From: Henningerozyma blattae CBS 6284
Taxonomy: Eukaryota; Ascomycota; Saccharomycetes; Saccharomycetales; Saccharomycetaceae
Length of the DNA: 64,000 bases
NCBI RefSeq assembly: GCF_000315915.1
Contig: NC_020188.1
Location: 1,133,501-1,197,500, forward strand
Direction: 5' to 3'
Positions 30,922 to 40,612 of this stretch are shown here, piece by piece (the stretch's first letter is position 1; each line of letters starts with the position of its first letter). The notes beneath the pieces were generated by a model that worked only from the letters and a program-made list of their open reading frames with translations, was not told the origin of the DNA and made no database searches. The position numbers were made by a program, and so were the translations under genes.

Positions 30922-32646
30922 TTATAACGACCATTGTTTGTAGAGTTGTGGTTCTAGCTTGGAAATGGGCTCAGTCTCCATTTCAGATGCCTTTTTCAAT
31001 TGTTCGTCAGCATTATTTTCTGATGTGTTTGTATCCTTTTCCATCAATTTGATACTTTGATCAACTTGTTCAGACAGCAGAACGATCTTCTTTGATATAT
31101 TCAATTGTTCTAGTTCCTTGTTTAATTCAGAGATTTGTGTGCTTAGAGAGATTCTATCATTTAATAATTTTTCTGATTCTTTAATGTATATTAGTTTTTC
31201 TTTATCGACAATTTGTTCTAATTTATCTAATTTCTCAAATTTTTGATTTAATTTCTGTAAGGTTAAATTGACAGTTTCTTGTATTATGATTTGAGTTTCT
31301 TGTAAATATTTCTCAGCTATTAATTTGGAAGATTCAGGTATAGATTCTTCCAATACTTTTTTATTTAAACCATCTAATAGTGCTTTGATGGTAGCATCTA
31401 CCGCCTCTGCAGTATTACTTATGGTATCATTATTAATTTGCTTATTTTTAGTTTTCTGCGGACCCATTATATCGTTTATAAATTGATCTTCAATTGGTAA
31501 AGTCAAAAATTTCTGTACACAATCTTCAACAGTTTTATTATTTCCAATATGATTTGCAATTTTTTCCCATTGATCTTCATACATTTCAATCCCTTCCAAT
31601 AATAGTAAAACATCTTGATCAGACCAATTTGTTTTGAAAACAGAAGGATTGTTTTCTAATTTAATAAAATCTGATGCTTGGAAATTAGCGCCAAAATGAC
31701 CTTCTTGAAAACATCTGGAACAAAGGTTGGCATCTTTGGCACGTAAATTGTGGAATCTGATTAAAACAGTATCATTACCACATGTATGGCAAACATAAGT
31801 CTTATTAATTTGCCTGGAAGTTTTATCACGAGATTTTAAAGCGTTAAAATCATTAACTGATTCATAAACGTTACTTCTTAATGATAAATTAACGGGAAAT
31901 TTATTTGGTTTGATAAAAGTAGGTTCGGTGGTCTCGGTATTAGATGTAGTGCTACCTGTAGCATTTTCTTGTGGTTGTGATTTTACCAAAGTAGATGGAA
32001 CAAATGGTTTTAATCCTTGTGGAGTATCTAGAGTCAATTGGAAATGGCCTGTGAAACTTGGACCAATTAAAGATGGTTTGGATCTTGGATCTATTTGGTA
32101 ATTGATCAACCCCCATTTTTCCAAAAATGCATGTATTTTGACAATAGATGCGACATCCATTGCAACATTTCTTCTCACGGCTGTCATTGTTAAATATTCA
32201 TATGGTGATAACCTGTAAGTATTTATAATGAAGTTTCTTGTATCTTTATAAGCCTTTGGGGTCTTAAAACGTGAAGAGTCATCAAAAAAATCTGGTAAAG
32301 ATTTTTTTTCAATTTCATGAATCTTAGATAGATCAAACCATTTCGAGAAAGATGGAATGATGACTGGATGTGTTTGTTTGGCCAAAAATCTCAAAGCTTT
32401 ATCTTCTAATTTCTTGGCTTCTTGTTCATAATTGACATCAGGACTGGCTTGAGAAACCTGTTGTTGTGCTTGCTGTAAGTGTGGTAATAATGGTGGTTCG
32501 GTTACATTACTTGCAGTTGATGCTGTAGTAGTTGCAGTAGTTGCCGTGGTATCGTTAGCACTTTCAACTGGGGTAATTTCGGTGGGAACTTGAGAAGCAT
32601 CTTTGGTAACTTCTTCCTGTTGAGGAATATTTTCATTTGAATCCAT
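30922..32646 (-). CDS. RSC8: RSC chromatin-remodelling complex subunit Rsc8 (Swh3)
   Basis: The 574-residue protein (S. cerevisiae 557) has, in order: a Thr/Ala-rich N-terminus, a SWIRM domain near residues 88-175 ([38 protein letters not shown]), a ZZ-type zinc finger near 282-325 ([20 protein letters not shown]), a SANT domain near 340-390 ([20 protein letters not shown]) and a C-terminal coiled coil used for dimerisation. This is the Swi3/Rsc8 architecture, and the size and the neighbour IRC5 (as in S. cerevisiae YFR037C-YFR038W) select Rsc8. RSC slides and ejects nucleosomes at promoters and is essential. Confidence 0.96.
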   Translation of the reverse strand: MDSNENIPQQEEVTKDASQVPTEITPVESANDTTATTATTTASTASNVTEPPLLPHLQQAQQQVSQASPDVNYEQEAKKLEDKALRFLAKQTHPVIIPSFSKWFDLSKIHEIEKKSLPDFFDDSSRFKTPKAYKDTRNFIINTYRLSPYEYLTMTAVRRNVAMDVASIVKIHAFLEKWGLINYQIDPRSKPSLIGPSFTGHFQLTLDTPQGLKPFVPSTLVKSQPQENATGSTTSNTETTEPTFIKPNKFPVNLSLRSNVYESVNDFNALKSRDKTSRQINKTYVCHTCGNDTVLIRFHNLRAKDANLCSRCFQEGHFGANFQASDFIKLENNPSVFKTNWSDQDVLLLLEGIEMYEDQWEKIANHIGNNKTVEDCVQKFLTLPIEDQFINDIMGPQKTKNKQINNDTISNTAEAVDATIKALLDGLNKKVLEESIPESSKLIAEKYLQETQIIIQETVNLTLQKLNQKFEKLDKLEQIVDKEKLIYIKESEKLLNDRISLSTQISELNKELEQLNISKKIVLLSEQVDQSIKLMEKDTNTSENNADEQLKKASEMETEPISKLEPQLYKQWSL

Positions 32647-33590
32647 GGTAATGTTGTAATATAATTAGTATTATTTTTATTTTTTTATTTTTTTTATCTA
32701 GTTAATTGTACTTCTGCTAATATTCTTTTTTTTTATATTTATTTTTTTTATTTATTTATTTATTTTCAATTAATAATATCTTCGAAAATACAACAAATAA
32801 ACGGGCAAAGGAGTACGTAATTTAATGAAACGGAATATGAAACTGCTGCTTGTTAAATTTAGAAACTATATAAGGCCAATTAATGTATCATCTTATTTTA
32901 ACTCTTAAATAACTATATATTAAATATTATCTATGTATTATTTGGTATTCCATTTCTGTAATTCCGCATTTTTCCAATCCAAAAAAAATTGGCGAAGTTG
33001 TTTTTTCGCTTAAAGAAAAAAAAATCAGGGCGGGTAATTTGGGAAAATCAAAGGGCGGTAAAAAAAATTGAATTTTAAGATTTCAACAAAAAATAAAATA
33101 AAGGATTTACGATATTGAATAACTTTATTATATTTTGTACAATACAAAAAACTTGATCAAACCTTGAAAAATTGTATTAAAAAAAATTTAATTTTTAATT
33201 TAGACTGGATAATTATACCTCTAAAAAAAATAAAGAAAGAAAAAGAAGGGAAAAAATATAAAGTATATCTTTAGATAAAATAGAAAGCAATATTATATTA
33301 GTGTATAATCATGAATGTGTTAAATGTGATAATATGAATAAGAATGAATTAATACATTCAAGTATGTTTAACAAGTCTAAGGTTATATATATAGCTGAAT
33401 AGGCAAATCATTAATAGATTCGCATCGATTAACGCGTAAAATTACTAATATAAAAAAAAAAAAAAAAAAAGTAAGAAAGAAAAAGCAGAAAAAAAAGAAA
33501 GACATCAAGATATGTAAGGTTGGTAAATATCGACTATTGGATAATCATTATCATATTTTTGAAAATACAACTAATAATTTGCTTTGAAAT
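32647..33590. promoter_or_regulatory. Divergent RSC8-IRC5 promoter region
   Basis: A 944 bp region between divergent genes. It has T-rich and A-rich tracts typical of nucleosome-depleted yeast promoters, including a run of about 19 A at 33452-33470, and an MCB-type ACGCGT at 33432-33437 on the IRC5 side, which may give IRC5 some G1/S expression. A GC-richer patch near 33020-33060 contains two GGGCGG words. No gene is visible. Confidence 0.45.
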
Positions 33591-36227
33591 ATGACAACTA
33601 ATATTGGGCAAATGAGACGGAGAACAAGATCTCAAACTAATGTCAAAGGCACAGACTATAAGGAAAAAGAGGAAGATGATTTCAGCCCAGATATCATTGA
33701 TTCTGATTCAGAGGATGAACGATTAAATAAAGGAGATGTAGATGTACCACCAATTTGGCTTAAGGATGATATTAATGATGAAAAGGATGTGGATTTAGAT
33801 TCAGATCAAGATTCAGATCAAGAATCTAAAAAACTGGATAAACTATTAGAAAAAAATACACTTCAGAACGTATCTGAAAAAAATGACGAAAGTGATGATG
33901 AAAATCTTGAAGAAGAAGACAAAAGAACTGTTGCTCTTAAATTGAAAAAATTGAATGAATTTGTCAAGCAAAGTCAAGTCTATTCAGGTATCATTGCCGA
34001 TACGTTATTACAGCGTACAGTGGAAAGGCAGGAAGAAATAGCCGCTATTGAAGCTGCACAAATGGGAAAAAATAAGAAAAAAGTAATAACTGTGGAAGAT
34101 TCTGATGAACCACCTAAAAAGAAACAAAGAAAGAAGAGGCAAAATATTATGGATTTTTTCAAAAGTAGTAAAACCAAATCAAATGATGAGGATGAGGATG
34201 TAAAGAAAGAAACTCAACAAGACGATGATGAGATTAACTCACAAGAACAAGCATATGCCAAAGGCCAACCCACATTATTAAAGAATTGTATATTAAAGCC
34301 ATACCAATTTGAAGGTTTAAATTGGTTAATTACATTATATGAAAATGGTTTGAATGGTATCTTGGCTGATGATATGGGGTTAGGTAAGACTATTCAAAGT
34401 ATTGCATTGCTTTCATTTATTTATGAGATGGATACAAAAGGTCCATTTTTAATTACAGCACCATTGAGTACTTTGGATAATTGGATGAATGAATTTACCA
34501 AATTTGCACCTGATATTCCAGTGTTAAAATATTATAGTAATCTTGGTGTCAATGGAAGATTACCCCTTTTAAAGAAATTTTTCCAAAAGACTGGAAATAC
34601 TGGTGTTATTATTACATCATATGATATTATTTTAAGAGATGCTAGTTTGATGTTGGATAAAGAATGGAAATTTTTAATTGTTGATGAAGGTCATAGATTA
34701 AAGAATGTTAATGGTGTTTTAATTCGTGAATTGAAGAAAATCAATACATCTAATCGATTATTATTAACAGGTACACCATTACAAAATAATTTATCAGAAT
34801 TATGGTCATTATTAAATTTTATTTTACCTGAAATTTTTTCAGATTTTGAAATTTTTAATAAATGGTTTAATTTTTCTAATATTGATTTAGGAGATAATAA
34901 TAATAATAATAATTCTTCATCAAATTCTAAAAAATTGAATAAAATTATTAATGATGAATTAGAAAAAAATTTAATTTCCAATTTACATAATATTTTGAAA
35001 CCATTTTTATTGAGAAGATTGAAAAAAAATGTTTTAGCCAATATATTACCATCTAAAAGAGAATATATTATTAATTGTCCATTAACTATTAAACAAAAGA
35101 AATTTTATTTAATGACCTTGGATAAAAAATTAAAGATTACCATTTTTAAAGAATATGTAAAGGAATTTTTCACTAAAAATAATCATTTAATTGGTAATGT
35201 ACGTAATAAAAGTATTCGTGAATTTATAGATTATAAATTAAATGATGAACAAAGGATAGATGATGAAGATGAAATAATAAAAGATATGGAAAAACTTTAT
35301 AATCAATATATTTCCAATGAAATTAAAAATATTAAGACTCAAAATTTATTAATGCAATTAAGACAAATTGTTAATTCAACATATACACAATATTTCCCCT
35401 TTATTGAATCTGGAGATATTCAAATGGAGGATTTAATTAAGTCATCTGGTAAGATACAAGTATTGAATCAATTAGTTCCTGACTTGATACGTCAAGGTCA
35501 TAAAGTGATTATATTTTCTCAATTTGCCAAAACACTTGAATTACTTGAAGATTGGGCGGATTTACAAGATTATTCATATTGTATAATTACTGGTGATATG
35601 AAAAATGAAACACGTAAGGAAGAGATTGAGAAATTTAATAATCTTGAGAGTAAAACTGATATTTTTTTCTTATCTACAAGAGCGGGTGGGTTAGGTATTA
35701 ATTTGACAGCAGCCGATAGTGTTATACTTTTTGATAGTGATTGGAATCCACAAGTGGATTTACAAGCTATGGATCGATGTTATCGTATTGGACAAGAAAA
35801 GCCGGTTATTGTTTATAGATTTATTTGTAATAACACGATTGAAAATTTAATATTAACAAGGGCTATGAATAAGAGGAAATTGGAGAAATTGGTGATTCAA
35901 ATGGGTAAATTTAATTCGTTGAAGAAGATGGCTTTGAATGAGAAATCGTTTTTGAATAGTAATACGAATACAACGACGAATAATAAAGAATTACTTGATG
36001 AATTGGCGATGTTATTGGAGATGGGACAATTTTCATTTAATTCGAGTCATCAAAATAGTAATGAAACGACTGGACAAGTGTTGAGTGAGAAAGAAATGGA
36101 AGAGATTACTGATCGTAGCGATGCAAGTTATTTGAAACGAGATGTGGAATCACCCAATGTAATGTTATTTGAAACCAGTTCTAGTTTTTTAGTAAAAAAA
36201 AAAAAAAAAAGAAAAAATTTTTTTTAG
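33591..36227 (+). CDS. IRC5: SNF2-family ATPase Irc5
   Basis: The 878-residue protein (S. cerevisiae 853) is an SNF2 translocase of the Lsh/HELLS group. After an acidic N-terminus it has the motifs [11 protein letters not shown] (motif I, near 260), [11 protein letters not shown] (motif II, near 364), [11 protein letters not shown] (motif III), and in the second lobe [11 protein letters not shown] and RCYRIGQ (near 728). In S. cerevisiae loss raises spontaneous recombination foci, and Irc5 promotes cohesin association with chromatin. An Asn-rich insertion ([10 protein letters not shown]) interrupts the region before the second lobe. The 3' end carries a poly(A) track encoding a Lys run just before the stop. 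Confidence 0.95.
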   Translation: MTTNIGQMRRRTRSQTNVKGTDYKEKEEDDFSPDIIDSDSEDERLNKGDVDVPPIWLKDDINDEKDVDLDSDQDSDQESKKLDKLLEKNTLQNVSEKNDESDDENLEEEDKRTVALKLKKLNEFVKQSQVYSGIIADTLLQRTVERQEEIAAIEAAQMGKNKKKVITVEDSDEPPKKKQRKKRQNIMDFFKSSKTKSNDEDEDVKKETQQDDDEINSQEQAYAKGQPTLLKNCILKPYQFEGLNWLITLYENGLNGILADDMGLGKTIQSIALLSFIYEMDTKGPFLITAPLSTLDNWMNEFTKFAPDIPVLKYYSNLGVNGRLPLLKKFFQKTGNTGVIITSYDIILRDASLMLDKEWKFLIVDEGHRLKNVNGVLIRELKKINTSNRLLLTGTPLQNNLSELWSLLNFILPEIFSDFEIFNKWFNFSNIDLGDNNNNNNSSSNSKKLNKIINDELEKNLISNLHNILKPFLLRRLKKNVLANILPSKREYIINCPLTIKQKKFYLMTLDKKLKITIFKEYVKEFFTKNNHLIGNVRNKSIREFIDYKLNDEQRIDDEDEIIKDMEKLYNQYISNEIKNIKTQNLLMQLRQIVNSTYTQYFPFIESGDIQMEDLIKSSGKIQVLNQLVPDLIRQGHKVIIFSQFAKTLELLEDWADLQDYSYCIITGDMKNETRKEEIEKFNNLESKTDIFFLSTRAGGLGINLTAADSVILFDSDWNPQVDLQAMDRCYRIGQEKPVIVYRFICNNTIENLILTRAMNKRKLEKLVIQMGKFNSLKKMALNEKSFLNSNTNTTTNNKELLDELAMLLEMGQFSFNSSHQNSNETTGQVLSEKEMEEITDRSDASYLKRDVESPNVMLFETSSSFLVKKKKKRKNFF

Positions 36228-36279
36228 TTAAAATAAAAATTGTATAAAAGTATGTATGTTTATAGAAGTTGTTTTTTTT

Positions 36280-36726
36280 TTACCAAGATGAACCTGTGTA
36301 GTATTCCTTTTGTAGATACATCCATGTTAGAGAAGTGGTAGCGACGATGAAGGGACCCATGATACCTTTCCCTAATTTACAAGTGCGGAAGATTAACCAT
36401 TCAGAAGAGAAATGGAATAAGGCAACGATATATGAGAGAAAGACTAATTGATAAACATGAGACTCGGTAATGAATAAAGAACCGTAGAGTCTAATGATGG
36501 AGGAGATGATAGTCCAAGTGCCGAAGGTTCTGGCACTTAGGTAAGTAGTTTCCAAAGGTTTATTTTCATAAACTCTACGAGTTAATTCTAAACCGGATAA
36601 ATAAGTTTGGCATGAATTGAATAAAGAGACGATTGAGATGAATAAAAGCCATTTGGGCAAGTAGCCTTGAGGATTTGAATCCAATTGGAATTTCACGAAG
36701 GGGATGATTTGAGAAAGACTAAGCAT
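36280..36726 (-). CDS. ERG28: Ergosterol biosynthesis scaffold Erg28
   Basis: From the ATG at 36724-36726 the protein has 148 residues, the same as S. cerevisiae Erg28. It has four membrane segments; LPKWLLFISIVSLFNSCQTY and the central ARTFGTWTIIS.IRLY are typical. Erg28 tethers the C-4 demethylation enzymes Erg25, Erg26 and Erg27 in the ER membrane. An upstream extension of eight codons exists only from a TTG. It is tail to tail with IRC5 (52 bp between stop codons), with a T-rich tract between them. Confidence 0.95.
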   Translation of the reverse strand: MLSLSQIIPFVKFQLDSNPQGYLPKWLLFISIVSLFNSCQTYLSGLELTRRVYENKPLETTYLSARTFGTWTIISSIIRLYGSLFITESHVYQLVFLSYIVALFHFSSEWLIFRTCKLGKGIMGPFIVATTSLTWMYLQKEYYTGSSW

Positions 36727-37029
36727 AATTGTGATGATATGTTTGATCAAGTGTGAAGGGGAGAGTGGTTGAAATGTTGTTATAGTTTATATATGCGAGT
36801 GTGACACGGTGAGTATTTCTTAAAAGGGGAATAATCCCCGGTAGAAATAGCGAATTTAAACGTACCTTTTTTTTTTTTTTTTTAATTTTAAATTTTTAAA
36901 TTTTGAATCGGGGGGAGGATAGTTGAAAATAAAAAAAAAAAAAAAAAAAGAAGAGAGATTGAAATTTCAAACCTGGGCAAGGAGGAAAAGCAATAGCAAT
37001 AGCAAATACAAAGGCAAAAGCAAAACATA
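36727..37029. promoter_or_regulatory. Divergent ERG28-CAP2 promoter with poly(dA:dT) tracts
   Basis: A short 303 bp shared promoter. It contains a T17 run at about 36867-36883 and an A19 run at about 36931-36949 on the same strand, only about 50 bp apart. Such tracts exclude nucleosomes and can serve both genes. Confidence 0.6.
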
Positions 37030-37857
37030 ATGAGCGAAATCAAATTGGATGCAGCTTTAGATCTTTTGGGTCGGTTGAACGCCAATGAATTGTCTCGAAA
37101 CTTGAACAATTTAATCTCTTTAGAACCATCTATTGCTGAGGATTTGTTGTCGTCGATTGATTTACCTTTAAAAGTGCAACAGGATAATAATCGTGAATAT
37201 CTATGTTGTGATTATAATCGAGATATTGATTCTTATCGTTCGCCTTGGAGTAATGAATATTTGCCTAAATTGAGTGCTGAAGAGGTTGCTGAATCGCCAT
37301 TCCCCAGTGATAAGTTGAGGGAATTTGAAATAATTTTTAACGATTCGATTGATATTTATAAGGATCTTTATTATGAAGGTGGGATTAGTAGTGCATATTT
37401 CTGGGATAATGAAGATGGGGATTATGAGGACAAAGGTGAATTATCAGGAGTGGTATTGTTTAAGAAGAAGCAAGATTCGGAGAATTGTTGGGATAGTATT
37501 CATGTTGTTGAAGTTTTAAAAGATGGACAAGAGTATAGTTATCGTGTTACTACGACGATTATTTTGAATTTGCAAAACAATAATGCAGAAATTACAAAGG
37601 CGATGAATCTTTCGGGGAATTTAACCAAACAACATGAAAAGAGTGTCAAATTCAATGGAGATGATAAGTTGAACAATTTCCATATAGTTAATCTTGGTAG
37701 TTTGATTGAAGATATTGAAATCAAAATGAGAACGATGTTGGAAGTTGTTTATTTTGAAAAGACAAGAGATATTTTCCATGAGATTAAAAACTCTATTCCG
37801 ATGGGGCGTAATAATGAGACTCATAAGGAATTGATTGATGATTTACAAAAATTGTGA
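37030..37857 (+). CDS. CAP2: F-actin capping protein beta subunit
   Basis: The 275-residue protein (S. cerevisiae 287) begins with LDAALDLLGRLNANELSRNL and contains LSSIDLPLKV, REYLCCDYNRDIDSYRSPWS and GGISSAYFWDN, all hallmarks of capping protein beta. Together with Cap1 it caps actin-filament barbed ends in cortical patches. No intron is seen. The gene is tail to tail with the probable MEI4 (126 bp, filled with A-runs). In S. cerevisiae CAP2 (chromosome IX) and ERG28/MEI4 (chromosome V) are on different chromosomes. Confidence 0.96.
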   Translation: MSEIKLDAALDLLGRLNANELSRNLNNLISLEPSIAEDLLSSIDLPLKVQQDNNREYLCCDYNRDIDSYRSPWSNEYLPKLSAEEVAESPFPSDKLREFEIIFNDSIDIYKDLYYEGGISSAYFWDNEDGDYEDKGELSGVVLFKKKQDSENCWDSIHVVEVLKDGQEYSYRVTTTIILNLQNNNAEITKAMNLSGNLTKQHEKSVKFNGDDKLNNFHIVNLGSLIEDIEIKMRTMLEVVYFEKTRDIFHEIKNSIPMGRNNETHKELIDDLQKL

Positions 37858-37983
37858 TTAGCATAGATCCACAATTATACGTTGTTGTAGTTTTTTTCTT
37901 TTTTAAAAAAAAAATCCAAAAAAAAAATCAAAAAAAAATCAAAAAAATTCAAAAAAATTTTCATCTTTCCCTTTTTTAGTCCA

Positions 37984-38751
37984 TTATATAGTTTTTAATT
38001 TACACAATTGGAAATGGGCTATCAAATCTTGATCGTCTATAATTAACAAGACTGATTTAATCTTTATAACGGAATTCGAATCAATCTCATGATGGTATGC
38101 GTTTTTCAAAACATGGATGATAATATTTTTGATCAACGTATAAAGTACATTCAAAGAAGATTGATTTAAAAACTTGAAATTCTGATACTTGACAAACCTC
38201 CAATCGATTCTACGAGCTCTATACATCGATTGGAAGGCCCTGTTGCCCTGACATGTGAGTTTTTGATTATGATGAGAATTGTGATTTTTGAAATAAATCA
38301 ATAATAATTTCTCTAAAACGAAAAAAATATCCTTCAACAGAGGTGGGGTAATCAATTGAGATAAAAATTTACAATGTAATTTAATCAATTTGAGATTGGT
38401 TCTGGTCAGGGGGAATAATTGGCCACTGATGAAATTGAAAAATAATTTGTTTCTAACAAACTTGTTGGAATTGGGAGAGTTTGATAGAAATTGAATAAAA
38501 TCGTTTATAACCATCGCTCTGATATAATTCAATTGTGAAGCACCATGACGGTCGTCATCTAAGGTGGTTACCAATCTGGTACTAATCAAATAATTATTTA
38601 GATGAATGTGTGATAATTTTTGAAAAGAACCGTTGATCGGTAACTCAAATAGATGAGACCATTGGCATGATGTTAAATAATTGAAAGAAGATTTGGCAGA
38701 GTTTCTATATCGAATGATAGCCAACGCTATAAGGAGATCAGTGTCAGACAT
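37984..38751 (-). CDS. MEI4: Probable meiotic double-strand-break protein Mei4
   Basis: The 255-residue protein has no motif I can recognise with certainty. It is helix-rich, basic and Leu/Ile/Asn-rich (start MSDTDLLIALAIIRYRNSAK). I call it Mei4 from position: in S. cerevisiae MEI4 (YER044C-A) lies between ERG28 and ACA1, and here this gene lies between ERG28/CAP2 and CST6/ACA1 on the same strand. A Ume6-type URS1 core is present about 220 bp upstream, as expected for a meiosis gene. S. cerevisiae Mei4 is longer (408 residues) and has a 5' intron; I find no intron here. With Rec114 and Mer2, Mei4 forms condensates needed for Spo11 breaks. The gene may be shortened or rapidly evolving. Confidence 0.55.
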   Translation of the reverse strand: MSDTDLLIALAIIRYRNSAKSSFNYLTSCQWSHLFELPINGSFQKLSHIHLNNYLISTRLVTTLDDDRHGASQLNYIRAMVINDFIQFLSNSPNSNKFVRNKLFFNFISGQLFPLTRTNLKLIKLHCKFLSQLITPPLLKDIFFVLEKLLLIYFKNHNSHHNQKLTCQGNRAFQSMYRARRIDWRFVKYQNFKFLNQSSLNVLYTLIKNIIIHVLKNAYHHEIDSNSVIKIKSVLLIIDDQDLIAHFQLCKLKTI

Positions 38752-38834
38752 TAATGATAGAGTAAAGTATATAGATATATAAAGGTGTAGGGATTAATTC
38801 TGGGATGAAAAACGGGTGTTTATATATGTGTATT

Positions 38835-38953
38835 GTGTTGGGGTATTGTGTTGGGGTATTGTATAAGGGTGGCAAATGCGTTGGGGTAATTGCAGATTGG
38901 CGGTGCAAATGTGGCTGTGCAAATGTGGCTGTGCAAATCTGTTGGGGTAATCC
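38835..38953. repeat. Short tandem repeats in the MEI4-CST6 gap
   Basis: A 13-nt unit GTGTTGGGGTATT is present twice near 38835-38860. A 14-nt unit GTGCAAATGTGGCT is present twice and part of a third time at 38903-38939. Related GTTGGGGTA words recur near 38880 and 38941. The repeats are G/T-rich on this strand. Confidence 0.7.
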
Positions 38954-38967
38954 AAATTGCATTGAGA

Positions 38968-38975
38968 TCGGCGGC
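38968..38975 (-). promoter_or_regulatory. URS1-like Ume6 site upstream of MEI4
   Basis: TCGGCGGC, the reverse complement of the URS1 core GCCGCCGA, lies about 217 bp before the MEI4 start. Ume6 bound here represses early meiotic genes in mitotic cells and activates them with Ime1. Confidence 0.55.
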
Positions 38976-39055
38976 AAACACGGACTAAAGGGGGCGCCAG
39001 AGAAGCGAGGAGCAAATCCCCACGCGTGACCCTGCAGATCTCATGCGCATCACAA

Positions 39056-40141
39056 TCACGTGTCCTCCATCTTGACCACCAACCCTCTCTCATCCACTTC
39101 ATCAACTCCACTGTCTATCCTCAGCATCTCCTCAACCATCCTCAGACCCTCTTTACTGCCACTGCAATTCTGCACATGTTCTTCTGTGAAATGACGAAAC
39201 TTTAGAACCAGTTTCTCGTAGTATGCCAATTTACGCGTAAGTCGACGGTTCTCCCCTACCAGCTGGTCGTAATCTCTTTGCAGTTGCAATTGTGCAATCT
39301 TCTTGCGTTGACGACACTTGCTGGCGGCTATTCTGTTGCGTTCCAAGAGACGAGCTCTTTTCCAAGCATCAAACTGGTGTTGTGCTGGCGGCATTGAACT
39401 TTGCACTGTGTTCTGCGGGACTGTATTGGCCATTGCATTGTGCAATGTAGGTTGTAGTGTATTGCTATTGTGAGCTGGTGCAGTTGCAGTTGCAGTTGCA
39501 GGTACTGATGCACTGGTGGTGGTGGTGGTGGCAGACGACGAGGATGCTGATGATCCTGGTGCTGTTGTGTTCTGTGGCATTGTGCTTTGTGGCACCATGC
39601 CCTGTGCCACCCCGCTGTCTTGTGGCCACGCCTGCGGCACGTGCGCAGCGTCTGCCACAGTGTGAGATTGGCCCAATGCATGGCCCACTATCGACGGCTG
39701 CTGCTGTCCCACCAGATGCTGCGCATGCGAGTGCACGTGTTCCGGCATCGGCGGCGGCTGTTGATTATACAGACTATCCACCGTCTCTATCTCTTCCCCC
39801 AGCTGTGAGATTTGACCGTTGGAAATAGAGATTCTTCTGCGCCTACTGGGCTCGTTATAACGAGTCACTGAGCTTTGGAAGATCGGTGGGTTTGTCATAG
39901 GCAAATGAGAGACATCGACACCAAACGGCTGGAAAAACGGTGAGAGAATTTCTTGCAAGGTAGGGTCGTTCAACGCATGAGGGTTGGAGCCCAGACGCAG
40001 TGTAGGTGCTGCAGCAGTGTTGTTATGCGAGAGCATGGTGCCATTGTTGATGGCTGTGGTATTGGCAGATGCATGTTGTGGTGGAGCAGAATGAGGCGGG
40101 GCATATTGCGGTGGCGGGATATACTGGTGAGGCTGTTCCAT
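39056..40141 (-). CDS. CST6: bZIP transcription factor of the ATF/CREB type, Cst6/Aca1
   Basis: From the ATG at 40139-40141 the protein has 361 residues; an upstream extension has only a TTG. Near residues 262-325 is a bZIP: ERNRIAASKCRQRKKIAQLQ followed by a leucine zipper with the family's LAYYEKLVLKF. This matches S. cerevisiae Cst6/Aca1, an ohnologue pair that binds TGACGTCA and controls non-fermentable-carbon and CO2-responsive genes. The protein is shorter than Cst6 (587) and Aca1 (489). The N-terminal 260 residues are Pro/Gln/His/Ala/Thr-rich. The gene is remarkably GC-rich compared with its neighbours. Position next to MEI4 and ERG28 favours the ACA1 locus; nearby CAP2 and BCY1 favour CST6. 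Confidence 0.88.
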   Translation of the reverse strand: MEQPHQYIPPPQYAPPHSAPPQHASANTTAINNGTMLSHNNTAAAPTLRLGSNPHALNDPTLQEILSPFFQPFGVDVSHLPMTNPPIFQSSVTRYNEPSRRRRISISNGQISQLGEEIETVDSLYNQQPPPMPEHVHSHAQHLVGQQQPSIVGHALGQSHTVADAAHVPQAWPQDSGVAQGMVPQSTMPQNTTAPGSSASSSSATTTTTSASVPATATATAPAHNSNTLQPTLHNAMANTVPQNTVQSSMPPAQHQFDAWKRARLLERNRIAASKCRQRKKIAQLQLQRDYDQLVGENRRLTRKLAYYEKLVLKFRHFTEEHVQNCSGSKEGLRMVEEMLRIDSGVDEVDERGLVVKMEDT

Positions 40142-40612
40142 GGTGAGACGTGTGTGTGTGTGTGTGTGGGTACGGTGGAAGCTGGGCGGCAAGGTATGTT
40201 TCTATATATATGTGTGTGTATATGTAGATATAGACGTGGTATATGTTCGCGATATATATGCTTGCATATTGTATGGTGTGCTTGGGAAACAGGCTGACAA
40301 ATTAGCCAGGGGCACAGCACACAGTGCGGAAAAGCGCGCTGGGCGGCACCAGCGCGCGAGTCACAGTGCAGCCAGAGGCGGAGCACGTTTGAGTGGGAAA
40401 CAGAGTGAAAAAAAACACTAGAGAAAAACACTGGAAAAATACACTGGAAAAATACACTAGAAAAATACACTAGAAAAAGCAATGGTCAACGAGCCGATGC
40501 CGAGGACAGGGTAACCGGCCACGTGAGATGACTATATGCAACTATGCAACTATGCAACTATGCAACTATGCAACTACATATTATACACTGCACCACACCA
40601 CATCCCATGCAA
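40142..40612. repeat. GC-rich gap between CST6 and DOM34 with several simple repeats
   Basis: Upstream of CST6 lies a (TG)n run at about 40151-40168, about ten bases before its start. A 13-nt tandem array (unit AAAAATACACTRG, about five copies with drift) occupies about 40411-40480, and an 8-nt array (unit CAACTATG, about five copies) occupies about 40532-40576. Between them is a GC-rich block (about 40300-40400) and an E-box CACGTG at 40520-40525. No RNA gene is recognised. Confidence 0.75.

Noticed and set aside
39457..39828. Forward open frames antisense to CST6
   Set aside because: They are shadows created by the GC-rich coding strand of CST6, whose bZIP domain is unambiguous.
40142..40192. 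N-terminal extension of CST6 with an HTHTHT stretch
   Set aside because: It would begin at a TTG codon and translate a TG microsatellite; the ATG at 40141 is the first proper start.
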